Source of the DNA: Peterkaempfera bronchialis
Lineage (GTDB): Bacteria; Actinomycetota; Actinomycetes; Streptomycetales; Streptomycetaceae
Length of the DNA: 64,000 nt
Direction of reading: 5' to 3'
NCBI RefSeq assembly: GCF_003258605.2
Contig: NZ_CP031264.1
Location: 3,844,001-3,908,000, forward strand
Shown here: in pieces, positions 1-7,486 of the stretch
Layout: each line of letters begins with the position of its first letter
How positions within the stretch are numbered: position 1 is the stretch's first letter
Notes under the pieces: generated by a model
What the model was told of the DNA's origin: nothing
The model's database searches: none
The model's input: only the letters and a program-made list of their open reading frames with translations
Made by a program: the position numbers and the translations under genes

Positions 1-366
1 GGCACCGGCTCCCTGGTAGTGCGCCACCGTGGAGAGGTCGCTGGTCAGGATGGTCGACGGCCGTGCGGCGCGCTCGGCCCAGGCGTACTGGTCGGCCGTC
101 ATCCCGGCGTCCACCGGCACCGGGACGGCTCCGCAGCGAAGGGTGGCCAGCAGCCCCACCACATAGGCGGGGCAGAGCGGACCGAGCAGCAGCACATGGG
201 TCCGGGGCGCTCCCCTCGCCACCAGCAGCCGCGCGAGTGCGTCGACCGCCGAGTCGAGCAGGGCGTAGGTCAGCTCATGGCGGCACCATTCGACGGCGGT
301 GCGGTCGGTCGGGTCCAGGTCGAGCAGCAGCCCGAGGGCATCCTGGTCCCGCGTCACGGCGGTCAT
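1..366 (-). CDS. Acyl-AMP ligase (class I adenylate-forming), N-terminal part, cut by window edge
   Basis: Only the first ~122 residues lie in the window; the gene continues past base 1. They read like the N-terminal lobe of an AMP-binding acid:CoA/ACP ligase: a short helix, a 'LTYALLDSAVDALARLL'-type segment, then 'VLLLGPLCPAYVVGLLATLRCGAVPVPVD', the usual pre-A1 strand/helix pattern. The signature loop is not reached, so the substrate cannot be inferred. The ATG overlaps the stop of the upstream PaiB-like gene by 4 bp (ATGA), so it belongs to the same operon as the carbapenem-type genes. It is the second adenylating enzyme of this operon, after the one at 2146-3609. Confidence 0.7.
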   Translation of the reverse strand, partial: MTAVTRDQDALGLLLDLDPTDRTAVEWCRHELTYALLDSAVDALARLLVARGAPRTHVLLLGPLCPAYVVGLLATLRCGAVPVPVDAGMTADQYAWAERAARPSTILTSDLSTVAHYQGAGA

Positions 367-1001
367 TCGGCTGGGGCGGTCGGGGGCCGCAGGACCAGCT
401 TCGCCAGCTCCTGGCGGGCGGCGACATCACTGGCATCCAGCGCTGCCGACAGGCTCTCCATACCGCCCTTGCCCTGGTTCAACCGGAAGCACGAGGTGAA
501 CCGGAGGTCGCGCAGCCGGAAGCCCACGATATTTTGGAGGTATCCATCGGTCAGGTGCTCCGGTATCTCCCCGAGGGACCAGGTCGATCCCTCGACGGTC
601 CGCCGCTGCAATCGGTCGATCAGCACCTCCACATCCGCGCGGGTCCGGTCGCCGTCGCTGAGTTCAAGTCGGCCGGAGATCTCCACGGCGCAGTACAGCC
701 AGGTCGGAATGCGGCTGCGGGTCCCGAACCACTCCGCGGGGACGTAGGTGTCCGGCCCGAGCACGGTGATCGTGGCCGGCGCCCCTGCACCGAACGCAGC
801 CGCCAGGTCGTTCGCACGGGCGACATGACCGGCGACAAACGGCGTGGTGGTGTGGGTGCCGTCGGTGCCGCGCAGATCGACGGGGAGCGGCGATGTGTAC
901 ACCGTGCCCGCGAGATATGTCGCGAGCACGCCGAACGATCGCGCCCGCACGAAGTCATACACGGCGGTCAACGGCAGGCTGAAGTGGTCTCTGGTGTACA
1001 T
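363..1001 (-). CDS. PaiB-type FMN-binding split-barrel protein
   Basis: This 212-residue protein begins 'MYTRDHFSLPLTAVYDFVRARSFGVLAT', the N-terminus typical of the FMN_bind_2 (PaiB) family, and continues with 'SPLPVDLRG' and 'VAGHVARANDLAAAF', the strand and helix around the flavin pocket. Family members are small dimeric split-barrel flavin proteins. Some are called negative regulators, but in biosynthetic operons they may act as oxidoreductases or flavin carriers. The start is the ATG 2 bp after the upstream stop; the open frame extends further upstream but only over a neighbouring gene. It is cotranscribed between the acyl-CoA-dehydrogenase-like gene and the truncated ligase. A role in oxidising or reducing the pathway product is inference only. 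Confidence 0.75.
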   Translation of the reverse strand: MYTRDHFSLPLTAVYDFVRARSFGVLATYLAGTVYTSPLPVDLRGTDGTHTTTPFVAGHVARANDLAAAFGAGAPATITVLGPDTYVPAEWFGTRSRIPTWLYCAVEISGRLELSDGDRTRADVEVLIDRLQRRTVEGSTWSLGEIPEHLTDGYLQNIVGFRLRDLRFTSCFRLNQGKGGMESLSAALDASDVAARQELAKLVLRPPTAPAE

Positions 1002-1003
1002 GC

Positions 1004-2149
1004 TCAGTCCTTGTCCCTTGACTCCGGGTCCAGCAGCTCCAGGCCGATGCCCTCGCGTGACCCGCGCTGCGGCGGATGGAATGCGATTGCGTTCAGCCCA
1101 CCGGCGAGTGCGGTGTAGAAGCCGGTACCGGCGAAGGAGCCGCCGCCCGCCGCCCGCAGCAGCCGGCCGCCGAGGGCGCTCACCTCGTCCTCGACCTGGT
1201 CTCGTGCCTGTACCGCCAGGTTGAGTTGCTCGCGTACCGGCCTGCGATCGTCGACCGCGCGCGCCGCGTCCACCAGGACGGCCGCCAGTCGGCGGAGCCG
1301 CGCCACCGCCGTGGTCCAACCGCGCGAGTCGGCCCGCCGGGCCGGTGCGGTGGCCTCCGCCAGGCAGCGGGCGATGCCCAGGTACGAGGCGCTGATCAGC
1401 AGTTGGAACCACGCATAGCAGTCGGAGGCGAAGCGCAGCCCGGTCTCCCCCCGAAGCGGGAAGACATGGTCGCCCCGGACGCGCACGCCCGACAGGCGGA
1501 CGGCGTGGCTCTGGGCCGCGAGAAAGACCGGGCTCCGCCAGAACGGCTCGCGCTGCACACCGTCCGCACCGGCTTCGACAAACGCCTGGGCATACCCTTC
1601 GGGGGAGCCGTCCGGCGCCCGCAGCTCGACCATCAGGGAGAGCATGTCCATGCTGGTGGAGAGGCTGCACGGCCGCTTCAGCCCGGTGACGAGATAGGCA
1701 TCGGCGTCACGGACCGCCCAGCTCCCGAGGGTTCGCAGATCCCGGCCGGGAGTGGACTCCGCACCACCGGAGGCGATCAGCTTGGACCCCTGCGCGATGT
1801 CCTTGAGGACCACCTGGGCATGGGCGACACCGGCCGCCGCGACATTGCCCAGCGCGGCGATCTTGTAGTGGTGCATCGTGGTCGCAATCGCCACCGACGG
1901 CGCCATCGCGCCCAGCGCAAGCTGGAAGCGCACGGCGTCCGACGCCGACACTCCGGCTCCTCCGCACTGCGCCGGGATGAGCATCGCCGTGGCGCGGGTG
2001 GCCTTCAGAGCGGCGAGCGCGCTCTCGGGGTTCTCCTCGTGCTCGGCGGCCGACTTGATCGCCAGCCTGGCGAAGAGCCCGCTCGCCACACCGTCGAGCC
2101 CGGCCCGGACGTCGGCGGCAACCCCACCCTCGATCAGATGACCCGTCAT
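1004..2149 (-). CDS. Acyl-CoA dehydrogenase-like flavoprotein
   Basis: The 381-residue product has the layout of the acyl-CoA dehydrogenase superfamily: helical N-terminal domain ('LIPAQCGGAGVSASDAVRFQ'), middle domain ('GSWAVRDADAYLVTGLKRPCS') and a helical C-terminus ending in 'GGLNAIAFHPPQRG'. Such enzymes oxidise acyl thioesters (CoA or carrier-protein bound) using FAD; some act as hydroxylases. The Glu catalytic base cannot be placed with confidence by eye. The ATG overlaps the stop of the acyl-AMP ligase by 4 bp, so the pair is probably translationally coupled. A ligase-dehydrogenase pair fits activation followed by alpha,beta-desaturation of an acyl group, or prolyl-type oxidation. No carrier protein is visible in the window. 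Confidence 0.75.
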   Translation of the reverse strand: MTGHLIEGGVAADVRAGLDGVASGLFARLAIKSAAEHEENPESALAALKATRATAMLIPAQCGGAGVSASDAVRFQLALGAMAPSVAIATTMHHYKIAALGNVAAAGVAHAQVVLKDIAQGSKLIASGGAESTPGRDLRTLGSWAVRDADAYLVTGLKRPCSLSTSMDMLSLMVELRAPDGSPEGYAQAFVEAGADGVQREPFWRSPVFLAAQSHAVRLSGVRVRGDHVFPLRGETGLRFASDCYAWFQLLISASYLGIARCLAEATAPARRADSRGWTTAVARLRRLAAVLVDAARAVDDRRPVREQLNLAVQARDQVEDEVSALGGRLLRAAGGGSFAGTGFYTALAGGLNAIAFHPPQRGSREGIGLELLDPESRDKD

Positions 2150-3609
2150 GTGACCGCCGCCTCACCGCTGTCCATGAGCCGCTTCACGGCCGCGTAGTCG
2201 ATCTTCCCTAGCGGTGTACGCGGGAGCGCCGTCGTGGTCTGGTACCGCTGCGGCAGCTGGTAGGAGAGCAGCCTCCCGCTGAGCTGCCTCTTCACGGTGC
2301 CCAGCTCAAATGCGCCGTCCGCGACGACCAGGGCGGCGATCCGCTCGGTGCTCTCGGCGTCCGGGGTGCCGACCACTGCGGCCTCCACCACCCCGGCGCA
2401 CTCCCGTAGCGCGGCCTCGACCTCCAGCGGTCCGACCTTGTTCCCGGCGACATTGACAAAGCCCGACTGGCGCCCGCGGATGTACCACCCCTCGGCATCC
2501 GCCTGGATGACATCACGCGTCCTGAGCCAGCCGTCCTCGAACATCTCCGCGTCGGCGGCGGGATCGCGGTAGTACCCACGGGCGAGCGCAGGCCCCCGGA
2601 CGTACAGCTCATACAGGGGCTCCTGCCCGGCGCCGCGCACCGGCACGGGCTCCAGGCGCCACTCCACCCCGGCGATGGGCTTGCCGATGGAGCCGTTGCC
2701 GGCATACGCCTTGTCAAAGCAGATCACGGCGATCTCCGAGAGGCCGTACACCTGCCGGAGCGGCAACCCGTACCGCTCCAGGAACCGCTGCTGGGTGGCC
2801 ACCGCCAGGGGCGCGCTCCCCGAGATGGCCAACCGGAGCGTGCGCAGTGCCGTCGGCGGCACCCCCCGTGCCGCAGTGAGCATCTGGTACATCACCGGCA
2901 GGCCGCTCATCACCGTGACGCCATGGGTCCGGATGTGCCGAGCCAGCCCCCGCGCCGTCAACTGCCCGCCCCGCGCGAAGACCACCGTGCCACCCGTCAG
3001 GAGCGTGGGCAGGGTCAGCACGTCGATGCCGTGGCAGTGCGCCAGCGGCAGCGCGCAGAGCACCACATCGGCGGGGCTCAGGTTTAGCTCACCGCCCCAG
3101 AGGCGGACCCTCGCCATGATCGCTGCCTGGCTCATGACGATGCCTTTGGGGACACCCGTCGAACCGGAGGTGCAGTGCACCACGGAGTCGTCGTGCGCAT
3201 AGCCGGTCAGCGCCCGGCTCCGGTGCAGGCTCGCCTCGCCGACCGGCGACCACGCGAACGCCCCCGGGCGGGCAGGTGGCGCCTGGTCCACGGCCACCCG
3301 GCCCAGGTCGAACCTGGCGGCGCTGTGCTCCAGCTCCTGCGCGGAGAGTCGGCTGTCCAGCAGGACCGTCACCGTGCCGAGCCTTGCGGCGGCAAGGTAG
3401 AGGGAGAGGAAAGCGAAGGGGTCGTCCACCGCCAGCCCCAGCACATCACCGGGGACCAAGTCCGCCGCCAGCCGGTCGGCCGCGGCGTCGACCGCCCCGA
3501 GCAGCGCCTGGTACGACGAGGCGGTCCCGTCGTAGCCGATCACCGCCGACGCGCTCGGCGTGCCCTGAGCGACGGCCCGGAACGCGGCGTACAGCTCGCC
3601 GGCGCTCAC
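2146..3609 (-). CDS. Acyl-AMP ligase (class I adenylate-forming enzyme)
   Basis: The 487-residue protein is a complete AMP-binding enzyme. The phosphate loop is 'TSGSTGVPKG', followed by 'YGLSEIAVICFD' (A5), 'GWLRTRDV' (A7), the hinge 'GRQSGFVNVAGNKVGPLEVE' (A8) and a C-terminal 'LPRTPLGKIDY' with the catalytic Lys (A10). It should activate a carboxylic acid as an acyl-adenylate and transfer it to CoA, a carrier protein or an amine; the acid is unknown. The GTG start overlaps the stop of the peroxiredoxin-like gene by 4 bp (GTGA), and its own stop overlaps the dehydrogenase-like start. Known carABC clusters do not normally contain such a gene, so this is part of the novelty here. Confidence 0.85.
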   Translation of the reverse strand: MSAGELYAAFRAVAQGTPSASAVIGYDGTASSYQALLGAVDAAADRLAADLVPGDVLGLAVDDPFAFLSLYLAAARLGTVTVLLDSRLSAQELEHSAARFDLGRVAVDQAPPARPGAFAWSPVGEASLHRSRALTGYAHDDSVVHCTSGSTGVPKGIVMSQAAIMARVRLWGGELNLSPADVVLCALPLAHCHGIDVLTLPTLLTGGTVVFARGGQLTARGLARHIRTHGVTVMSGLPVMYQMLTAARGVPPTALRTLRLAISGSAPLAVATQQRFLERYGLPLRQVYGLSEIAVICFDKAYAGNGSIGKPIAGVEWRLEPVPVRGAGQEPLYELYVRGPALARGYYRDPAADAEMFEDGWLRTRDVIQADAEGWYIRGRQSGFVNVAGNKVGPLEVEAALRECAGVVEAAVVGTPDAESTERIAALVVADGAFELGTVKRQLSGRLLSYQLPQRYQTTTALPRTPLGKIDYAAVKRLMDSGEAAVT

Positions 3610-4118
3610 ACCTCACCCCGAGCCGGGTAGTCGTTGTCATTGACCCAGCGGATGGTCTCCACGACCTCGTCCAGGTGCGGCCGTAGGAACGGCATGCTGG
3701 TGAGCACAGCCGCGTACAAGGTGCCGTCGGGGCGGACGACGAACACACCGGGCTCACTGAACTCGTTGGGCTGGCCCTCCTTGATGGCCTTGGAGATGTA
3801 CAGGCCCCACTCACGCATCGACGCGAGGCTGAGCCCATAGCCGAGGGGGACCCGGCTCAGGTCCCACTCCTCCACCGCCCGCCTGGCGCGGCCCTCGTCG
3901 TCCCCGCTCACCGCCACCACCGATGTCACACCGACCTCGGCGAACGCATCGACCAGGCCGTCCAGCTCCGTCACATGGGCCCGGCACATCGGGCAGTGGA
4001 CGCCCCGGTAGAAGACGACCAGGCTGAAGCGATCGGGGCGCTGCTCCGCGAGCACCCAGCGGCCACCGCCGACCAGCGCGACGTCAAGGGACGGCACCGG
4101 CTGCCGCGGCTTGAGCAT
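3606..4118 (-). CDS. Peroxiredoxin-like (AhpC/TSA, thioredoxin-fold) protein
   Basis: The 170-residue product has the thioredoxin-fold core 'FSLVVFYRGVHCPMCRAHVTEL', with a CPMC motif in the place of the peroxidatic-cysteine loop, then 'VVAVSGDDEGRARRAVEEW' and 'PGVFVVRPDGTLYAAV'. This is the peroxiredoxin-like family often annotated as redoxin. It could remove peroxide or handle a thiol/disulphide step. The ATG has an AGGAG ribosome site just upstream and lies 43 bp after the CarC-like gene. Its place in the operon may mean protection of the iron oxygenase from oxidants, or thiol tailoring of the product (many carbapenems carry a C-2 thioether). Both ideas are inference. Confidence 0.78.
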   Translation of the reverse strand: MLKPRQPVPSLDVALVGGGRWVLAEQRPDRFSLVVFYRGVHCPMCRAHVTELDGLVDAFAEVGVTSVVAVSGDDEGRARRAVEEWDLSRVPLGYGLSLASMREWGLYISKAIKEGQPNEFSEPGVFVVRPDGTLYAAVLTSMPFLRPHLDEVVETIRWVNDNDYPARGEV

Positions 4119-4161
4119 ATGAGGCTCCTGTTCGAAGGGGGGCGGAGGTCATCGGAGGTCA

Positions 4162-4983
4162 TCAGAGTGTGATCTGGCCTCGGAAGAGCACCCTGGTACC
4201 GCCCTCGCCGATCGCGGTGCGGCCGTGCAGCGTGCGCTGGTTGTCGATGACCATCAGGTCACCCACGCTCCATCGGTGCTGGTACGTGAAGCGCGGCCCG
4301 CGCAGATAGGCGTCGAGTTCGGCGAGGAAGCGGTCCGACTCCTCGGCGGCGAGCCCGGGTACCCGTACCTGCCAGCCGCGCGGCACGGTGTCGGCGGGAA
4401 AGTCCAGCGCCAGGTTGAGGGACCGCACGCGACCGTAGTCCCGCACCGAGGCGACGGGATACCAGCCCTCGGGGACGTTCGGGAAGTAGCCGCGCTCCTC
4501 GACGAGGTATTCCAGCGCCTCGGCACGGTCCAGCGTGTCGCGCAGCCGGGCCGGCATCTCGCCCCAGGCGCTCAGCTGGTCGCAGACGGAGGTCTCGCCG
4601 GAGCCGGGCGCATCCGAGAAGTCGTGGGCATACAGGATGATCAGATCGGTGCGTTCGCCGACCAGCAGCCCGTCCGTGTGGAGGGGCAGCATGCCGCGCC
4701 CGGTCACGACCTTGCCGTCGTCGTGGGAGGCGTTGAGCCTGAGCAGATCGGCCCGGCCCTCGCCGAACTTGTGGTCGACCGTCCTACCCATGGCGTGGAC
4801 CAGGCGCTGGAACCGCTGCTCGTCCAGGTCGACCCCCTTGACCAGGACGCATCCGCTCCGAAGGGCGGCGGTGCGGATCTCCCCGCCGAGGTCGGCCAGG
4901 TCGGTGCTCTCGGCGCTCCCGGCGAGGGAAATCATGGTGCCCATGCCGGATTCCGTCAGCGGGCTGGAAACCACGGTGGTCAT
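4162..4983 (-). CDS. CarC-type Fe(II)/2-oxoglutarate-dependent oxygenase (carbapenem synthase-like)
   Basis: The 273-residue protein aligns over its full length with CarC as I remember it. Shared stretches include 'KVVTGRGMLPLHTDG', 'YFPNVPEGWYPV', 'GDLMVIDNQRTLHGR' and 'RVLFRGQI'. The iron ligands are His102, Asp104 and His253; Arg264/Arg268 are placed to bind 2-oxoglutarate. In Pectobacterium, CarC epimerises and desaturates (3S,5S)-carbapenam carboxylate to the (5R)-carbapenem; this protein would act on the bicyclic product of the CarA-like enzyme. The start is the ATG preceded by AAGGAG; the longer open frame upstream is not used. It is the third gene of the operon, 77 bp after the CarA-like gene. 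Exact stereochemical outcome cannot be read from sequence. Confidence 0.88.
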   Translation of the reverse strand: MTTVVSSPLTESGMGTMISLAGSAESTDLADLGGEIRTAALRSGCVLVKGVDLDEQRFQRLVHAMGRTVDHKFGEGRADLLRLNASHDDGKVVTGRGMLPLHTDGLLVGERTDLIILYAHDFSDAPGSGETSVCDQLSAWGEMPARLRDTLDRAEALEYLVEERGYFPNVPEGWYPVASVRDYGRVRSLNLALDFPADTVPRGWQVRVPGLAAEESDRFLAELDAYLRGPRFTYQHRWSVGDLMVIDNQRTLHGRTAIGEGGTRVLFRGQITL

Positions 4984-5060
4984 GTGATGGGTACTCCTTG
5001 ATCGATACGGTCGGCCGGGAGAGCCCGGGAGAGCCGGGTAGGCAGGCGCGTGAGCGGCGG

Positions 5061-6479
5061 CTACCGCGCGCGGACCCGCCGCACGGCACGCTCGAAGAGC
5101 AGCCACGGATCCGTGGGCTCCAACTCCCCTTCGGCGGCCCGGTCCAGAAGCTCGGCGAAGCAGGCCCGGTACAGCAGCTCCCGCCTCGGGGTGCCGGTCT
5201 CCTTCTCCAGACGGCTCATCACACCCCGCTGCAAGCCGCCGCCGTGATGGACGGCGATCTTCCTCCGCCAGGCGATCGGCTCGGGGAGCCGGGCCGCCAT
5301 CGCGGTGCGCAGGTGGTACTTCTCCCGCCCGCCCCGGACCTTGCACTCGGGGGCGGTCTCAAGCGCGGTACGTATCACCGGCCAGGACCAGAAGGGGTGA
5401 TGGGTCGCCGTGCCGTACGCCAGCGGCATGCGGTTGGACAGTTCACCGGTCAGCCGGGTGCGGTCCACCGAGGCCAGGACCTGGTCGATCAGGTCGTCCC
5501 CGTGCTCGAAGGGGCGGTAGAGCCCGGCATTGATCAGATCGCTGCCGTACCCGGTCAGCAGGACCCTGTCGGTCGGAACCGCGCCCAGCCGCTGCACGGA
5601 GGTGGCCGTCAGGGTGACCTCCACGACCTCGGGATCGGCGGCGCCCAGCCACCGGACCGCCTCCGGGATGGAGGCGATGATCTCGTCCTCGGACAGATGG
5701 ACGGGGTGCAGGCCGATGCCCAGCTCCGCGCAGAGTTCGGCCGCGTCGTCCAGTTCGTCACCCCAGGGCGTTCCCACGCTGTAGGGGGTGACCGGTAACC
5801 CGCCGGTCGCCGCGAGATAGGTCACGGTGCCGGAGTCGATGCCGCCGGACAGCAGCGTCGCATAGCCGGTACCGTCCGGGGCGGCGGCGTGGATGCGGGC
5901 GATCTCTGTGGCCAGCGCTTCGAGTTGGGCTTCCCCTGCGGCCAGCGGATCGGCGCGGTGCGGCATACGGAAGTCGCCCAGCGGATCGTGCTCGTCCGCC
6001 GTGTCCGCGAGCCAGCCGCCGCCGCTTCGGCGGATCCGCGAGACGGTGCTGTGGCGCAGCCGCTCCACCGCCCGCAGCAGTGTGCCGCGCTGATGCGCCG
6101 GAGCGTCCCCGGCCGCCTCGACGGCCAGCCCGAGGGCGGGCAGCACCAGTGGGGCCAGCAGCAGGTCGGTGAAGTACGCGAACCGGCCCCGTAGCCGGTT
6201 GGCCGCGTAGTAGACCGGATCCTCATTGAGAGCCGAGATCCGCACGGTGACCGCGTCCGCATCGATATGCAGCGTCGACCCGGGGGCGTCGGCCGGTCCG
6301 TCCGGATGTGCCCGCAGGGTGCGCACATCCAGGACGATGGGCAGGTCGTCGGGCAGGGCGGTCCCCTCGGGACCTCGGTAGTACACCCGCAGGTCGCCCA
6401 ACTCGGCATGCTGGGCAAGCGAGGCCAGCTCCATGACAGGGGCGTTGCTGACCACGCACCATCTGCTCCGGGGCGCCAC
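5061..6479 (-). CDS. CarA-type beta-lactam synthetase (asparagine synthetase family)
   Basis: The 472-residue protein belongs to the asparagine-synthetase-derived ring-closing enzymes. The PP-loop is SGGIDS (residues 211-216). Where asparagine synthetases have GEGADE it has 'LLTGYGSD', giving Tyr311, and exactly 35 residues on is Glu346 in 'RTRLTGE'; CarA has the same Tyr345/Glu380 spacing. 'PIAWRRKIAVHHGGG' supplies the essential Lys (about 407). The N-terminus lacks a catalytic Cys2, as in CarA and BLS. It should adenylate carboxymethylproline and close the beta-lactam to a carbapenam. I chose the GTG at 6479, 2 bp after the CarB-like stop; the Met at residue 16 is an alternative. Codon 228 is a TTA leucine (5796-5798 on the complement). 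Confidence 0.88.
   Translation of the reverse strand: MAPRSRWCVVSNAPVMELASLAQHAELGDLRVYYRGPEGTALPDDLPIVLDVRTLRAHPDGPADAPGSTLHIDADAVTVRISALNEDPVYYAANRLRGRFAYFTDLLLAPLVLPALGLAVEAAGDAPAHQRGTLLRAVERLRHSTVSRIRRSGGGWLADTADEHDPLGDFRMPHRADPLAAGEAQLEALATEIARIHAAAPDGTGYATLLSGGIDSGTVTYLAATGGLPVTPYSVGTPWGDELDDAAELCAELGIGLHPVHLSEDEIIASIPEAVRWLGAADPEVVEVTLTATSVQRLGAVPTDRVLLTGYGSDLINAGLYRPFEHGDDLIDQVLASVDRTRLTGELSNRMPLAYGTATHHPFWSWPVIRTALETAPECKVRGGREKYHLRTAMAARLPEPIAWRRKIAVHHGGGLQRGVMSRLEKETGTPRRELLYRACFAELLDRAAEGELEPTDPWLLFERAVRRVRAR
5796..5798 (-). promoter_or_regulatory. In-frame TTA (bldA-type) leucine codon in the CarA-like gene
   Basis: Reading the complement in the frame that starts at 6479, codon 228 is TTA (…GGG TTA CCG GTC…). 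TTA is the rarest leucine codon in Streptomyces and is read by the bldA tRNA, whose charged form accumulates late. Its presence in one biosynthetic gene suggests developmental timing of the pathway. I found no second TTA in this operon by eye. Confidence 0.7.
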
Positions 6480-6481
6480 GG

Positions 6482-7261
6482 TCAGCCCTTCCCGATGACG
6501 CGCCGCATGCGCTGCTGCGCCTCGCCGACCGAGAACGCGGTGCGGTGGGACCGCTTGCCCTCCTCGCGCACCCGCCGCAGGCCCTCCACATAGGGGCCGT
6601 TCACGCGCGGGCGCGTCGACTGCACGGCGGCCGGGGTGTAGGAGGCGATGCGGCGGGCCCGTTCGAGCGCACGGTCCAGCAGCTCCTCGGGAGCGACGAC
6701 TTCCTGCAGCAACCGGTCGGCGAGCGCCCGTGGGGCCGACCACTCCTCGCAGCTGAAGAGCATGTCCTGCATGACGCTGCGCCCGGCCACGGCTTCGAGC
6801 ATGTAGCCGCCGAAGTTGCAGGCGATGCCGACCTGGAACTCCGGCATCACCAGCTTGGACGCGCTGCTGCCGATGCGCAGGTCGCAGCAGAGCGCGATCT
6901 GTAGGCCGACGCCGATCGCATAGCCGTCGATGGCGGCCACCACGGGCTTGGATATCCCGGCCACGGTGGAGTAGAGGTCGGTGATGTCGTCGATCCACGC
7001 GTCCACCTCGTCGCCGCCGTGGAACTCCGACACCTCGTTGAAGTCGCCACCGGCTCCGAAGGAGCGGTTCGCGCCGCCGTACAGCACCAGGCAGGCGACG
7101 TCGCCCCTGCCGTCCAGATCCGAGACCAGCTGCGTCAGTTCACGCATACGGGCGCTGCTGAACGGATTCTGCTCGTGCGCCTGCGAGAACTCCACCAGGG
7201 CGACTCCCCCCGGCAGCACCTCGCACTTCATGCTCGCCGTCGCGGCACTGATCGCTGGCAT
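6482..7261 (-). CDS. CarB-type carboxymethylproline synthase (crotonase superfamily)
   Basis: The 259-residue crotonase matches CarB closely: 'LVLYGGANRSFGAGGDFNEV' carries the oxyanion-hole glycines, 'KPVVAAIDGYAIGVGLQ' follows, the catalytic Glu is Glu141 in 'MPEFQVGI', and His239 sits in 'KRSHRTAF', where CarB has its C-terminal active-site His. CarB joins malonyl-CoA with pyrroline-5-carboxylate to give (2S,5S)-carboxymethylproline, the substrate of CarA. The start is the ATG with GGGAGGGG 5 bp upstream; Met11 would give a length nearer to CarB (250) but has no ribosome site. It is the first gene of the operon, so its promoter must lie in 7262-7486. Confidence 0.88.
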   Translation of the reverse strand: MPAISAATASMKCEVLPGGVALVEFSQAHEQNPFSSARMRELTQLVSDLDGRGDVACLVLYGGANRSFGAGGDFNEVSEFHGGDEVDAWIDDITDLYSTVAGISKPVVAAIDGYAIGVGLQIALCCDLRIGSSASKLVMPEFQVGIACNFGGYMLEAVAGRSVMQDMLFSCEEWSAPRALADRLLQEVVAPEELLDRALERARRIASYTPAAVQSTRPRVNGPYVEGLRRVREEGKRSHRTAFSVGEAQQRMRRVIGKG

Positions 7262-7486
7262 GCAGCCCCTCCCGTGGAGATCGGATCGAGTCGAGGTGTC
7301 ACGAGCCATCGGCGCCCGGTCCGGCAGCCTCAGCATGGCCAGGCGGCGGGTCGCAGGACAAGGCGGCTGGATGTCCGCGAGAGGCCATGGCAGGACCTGG
7401 ACATGGACCGTCGGATCGTCGGCCCTGATCACTGGGAAGATATGCTGACCAAGGCATCTCTATTCACTCGGTAGAAAGGGTTGGCC
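7262..7486. promoter_or_regulatory. Divergent promoter region between the carbapenem-type operon and the OAT2-like gene
   Basis: This 225-bp gap separates the first gene of the minus-strand operon from the plus-strand acetyltransferase gene, so both promoters must be here. On the plus strand TATGCT at 7441-7446 is a plausible -10 box for the acetyltransferase; no convincing -35 box was found. The stretch 7430-7470 is clearly more A/T-rich than its surroundings. No gene for a pathway regulator is visible on this side of the cluster. Confidence 0.55.
7438..7461. promoter_or_regulatory. Inverted repeat AGATATGC-N8-GCATCTCT over the divergent promoter
   Basis: The arms (7438-7445 and 7454-7461) are complementary at seven of eight positions with an 8-bp spacer. 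The repeat overlaps the candidate -10 box of the OAT2-like gene, the position expected of a repressor or activator operator. The binding protein is unknown. Confidence 0.35.

Noticed and set aside
1076-2197. Long plus-strand open frame opposite the acyl-CoA-dehydrogenase-like gene
   Set aside because: Shadow frame caused by high G+C; no domain, biased towards Arg/Gly/Pro, and the minus-strand gene has clear homology and overlaps.
7481-7486. TTG start of the OAT2-like gene at 7481
   Set aside because: It lies directly on the ribosome site; the ATG at 7487 has normal spacing.
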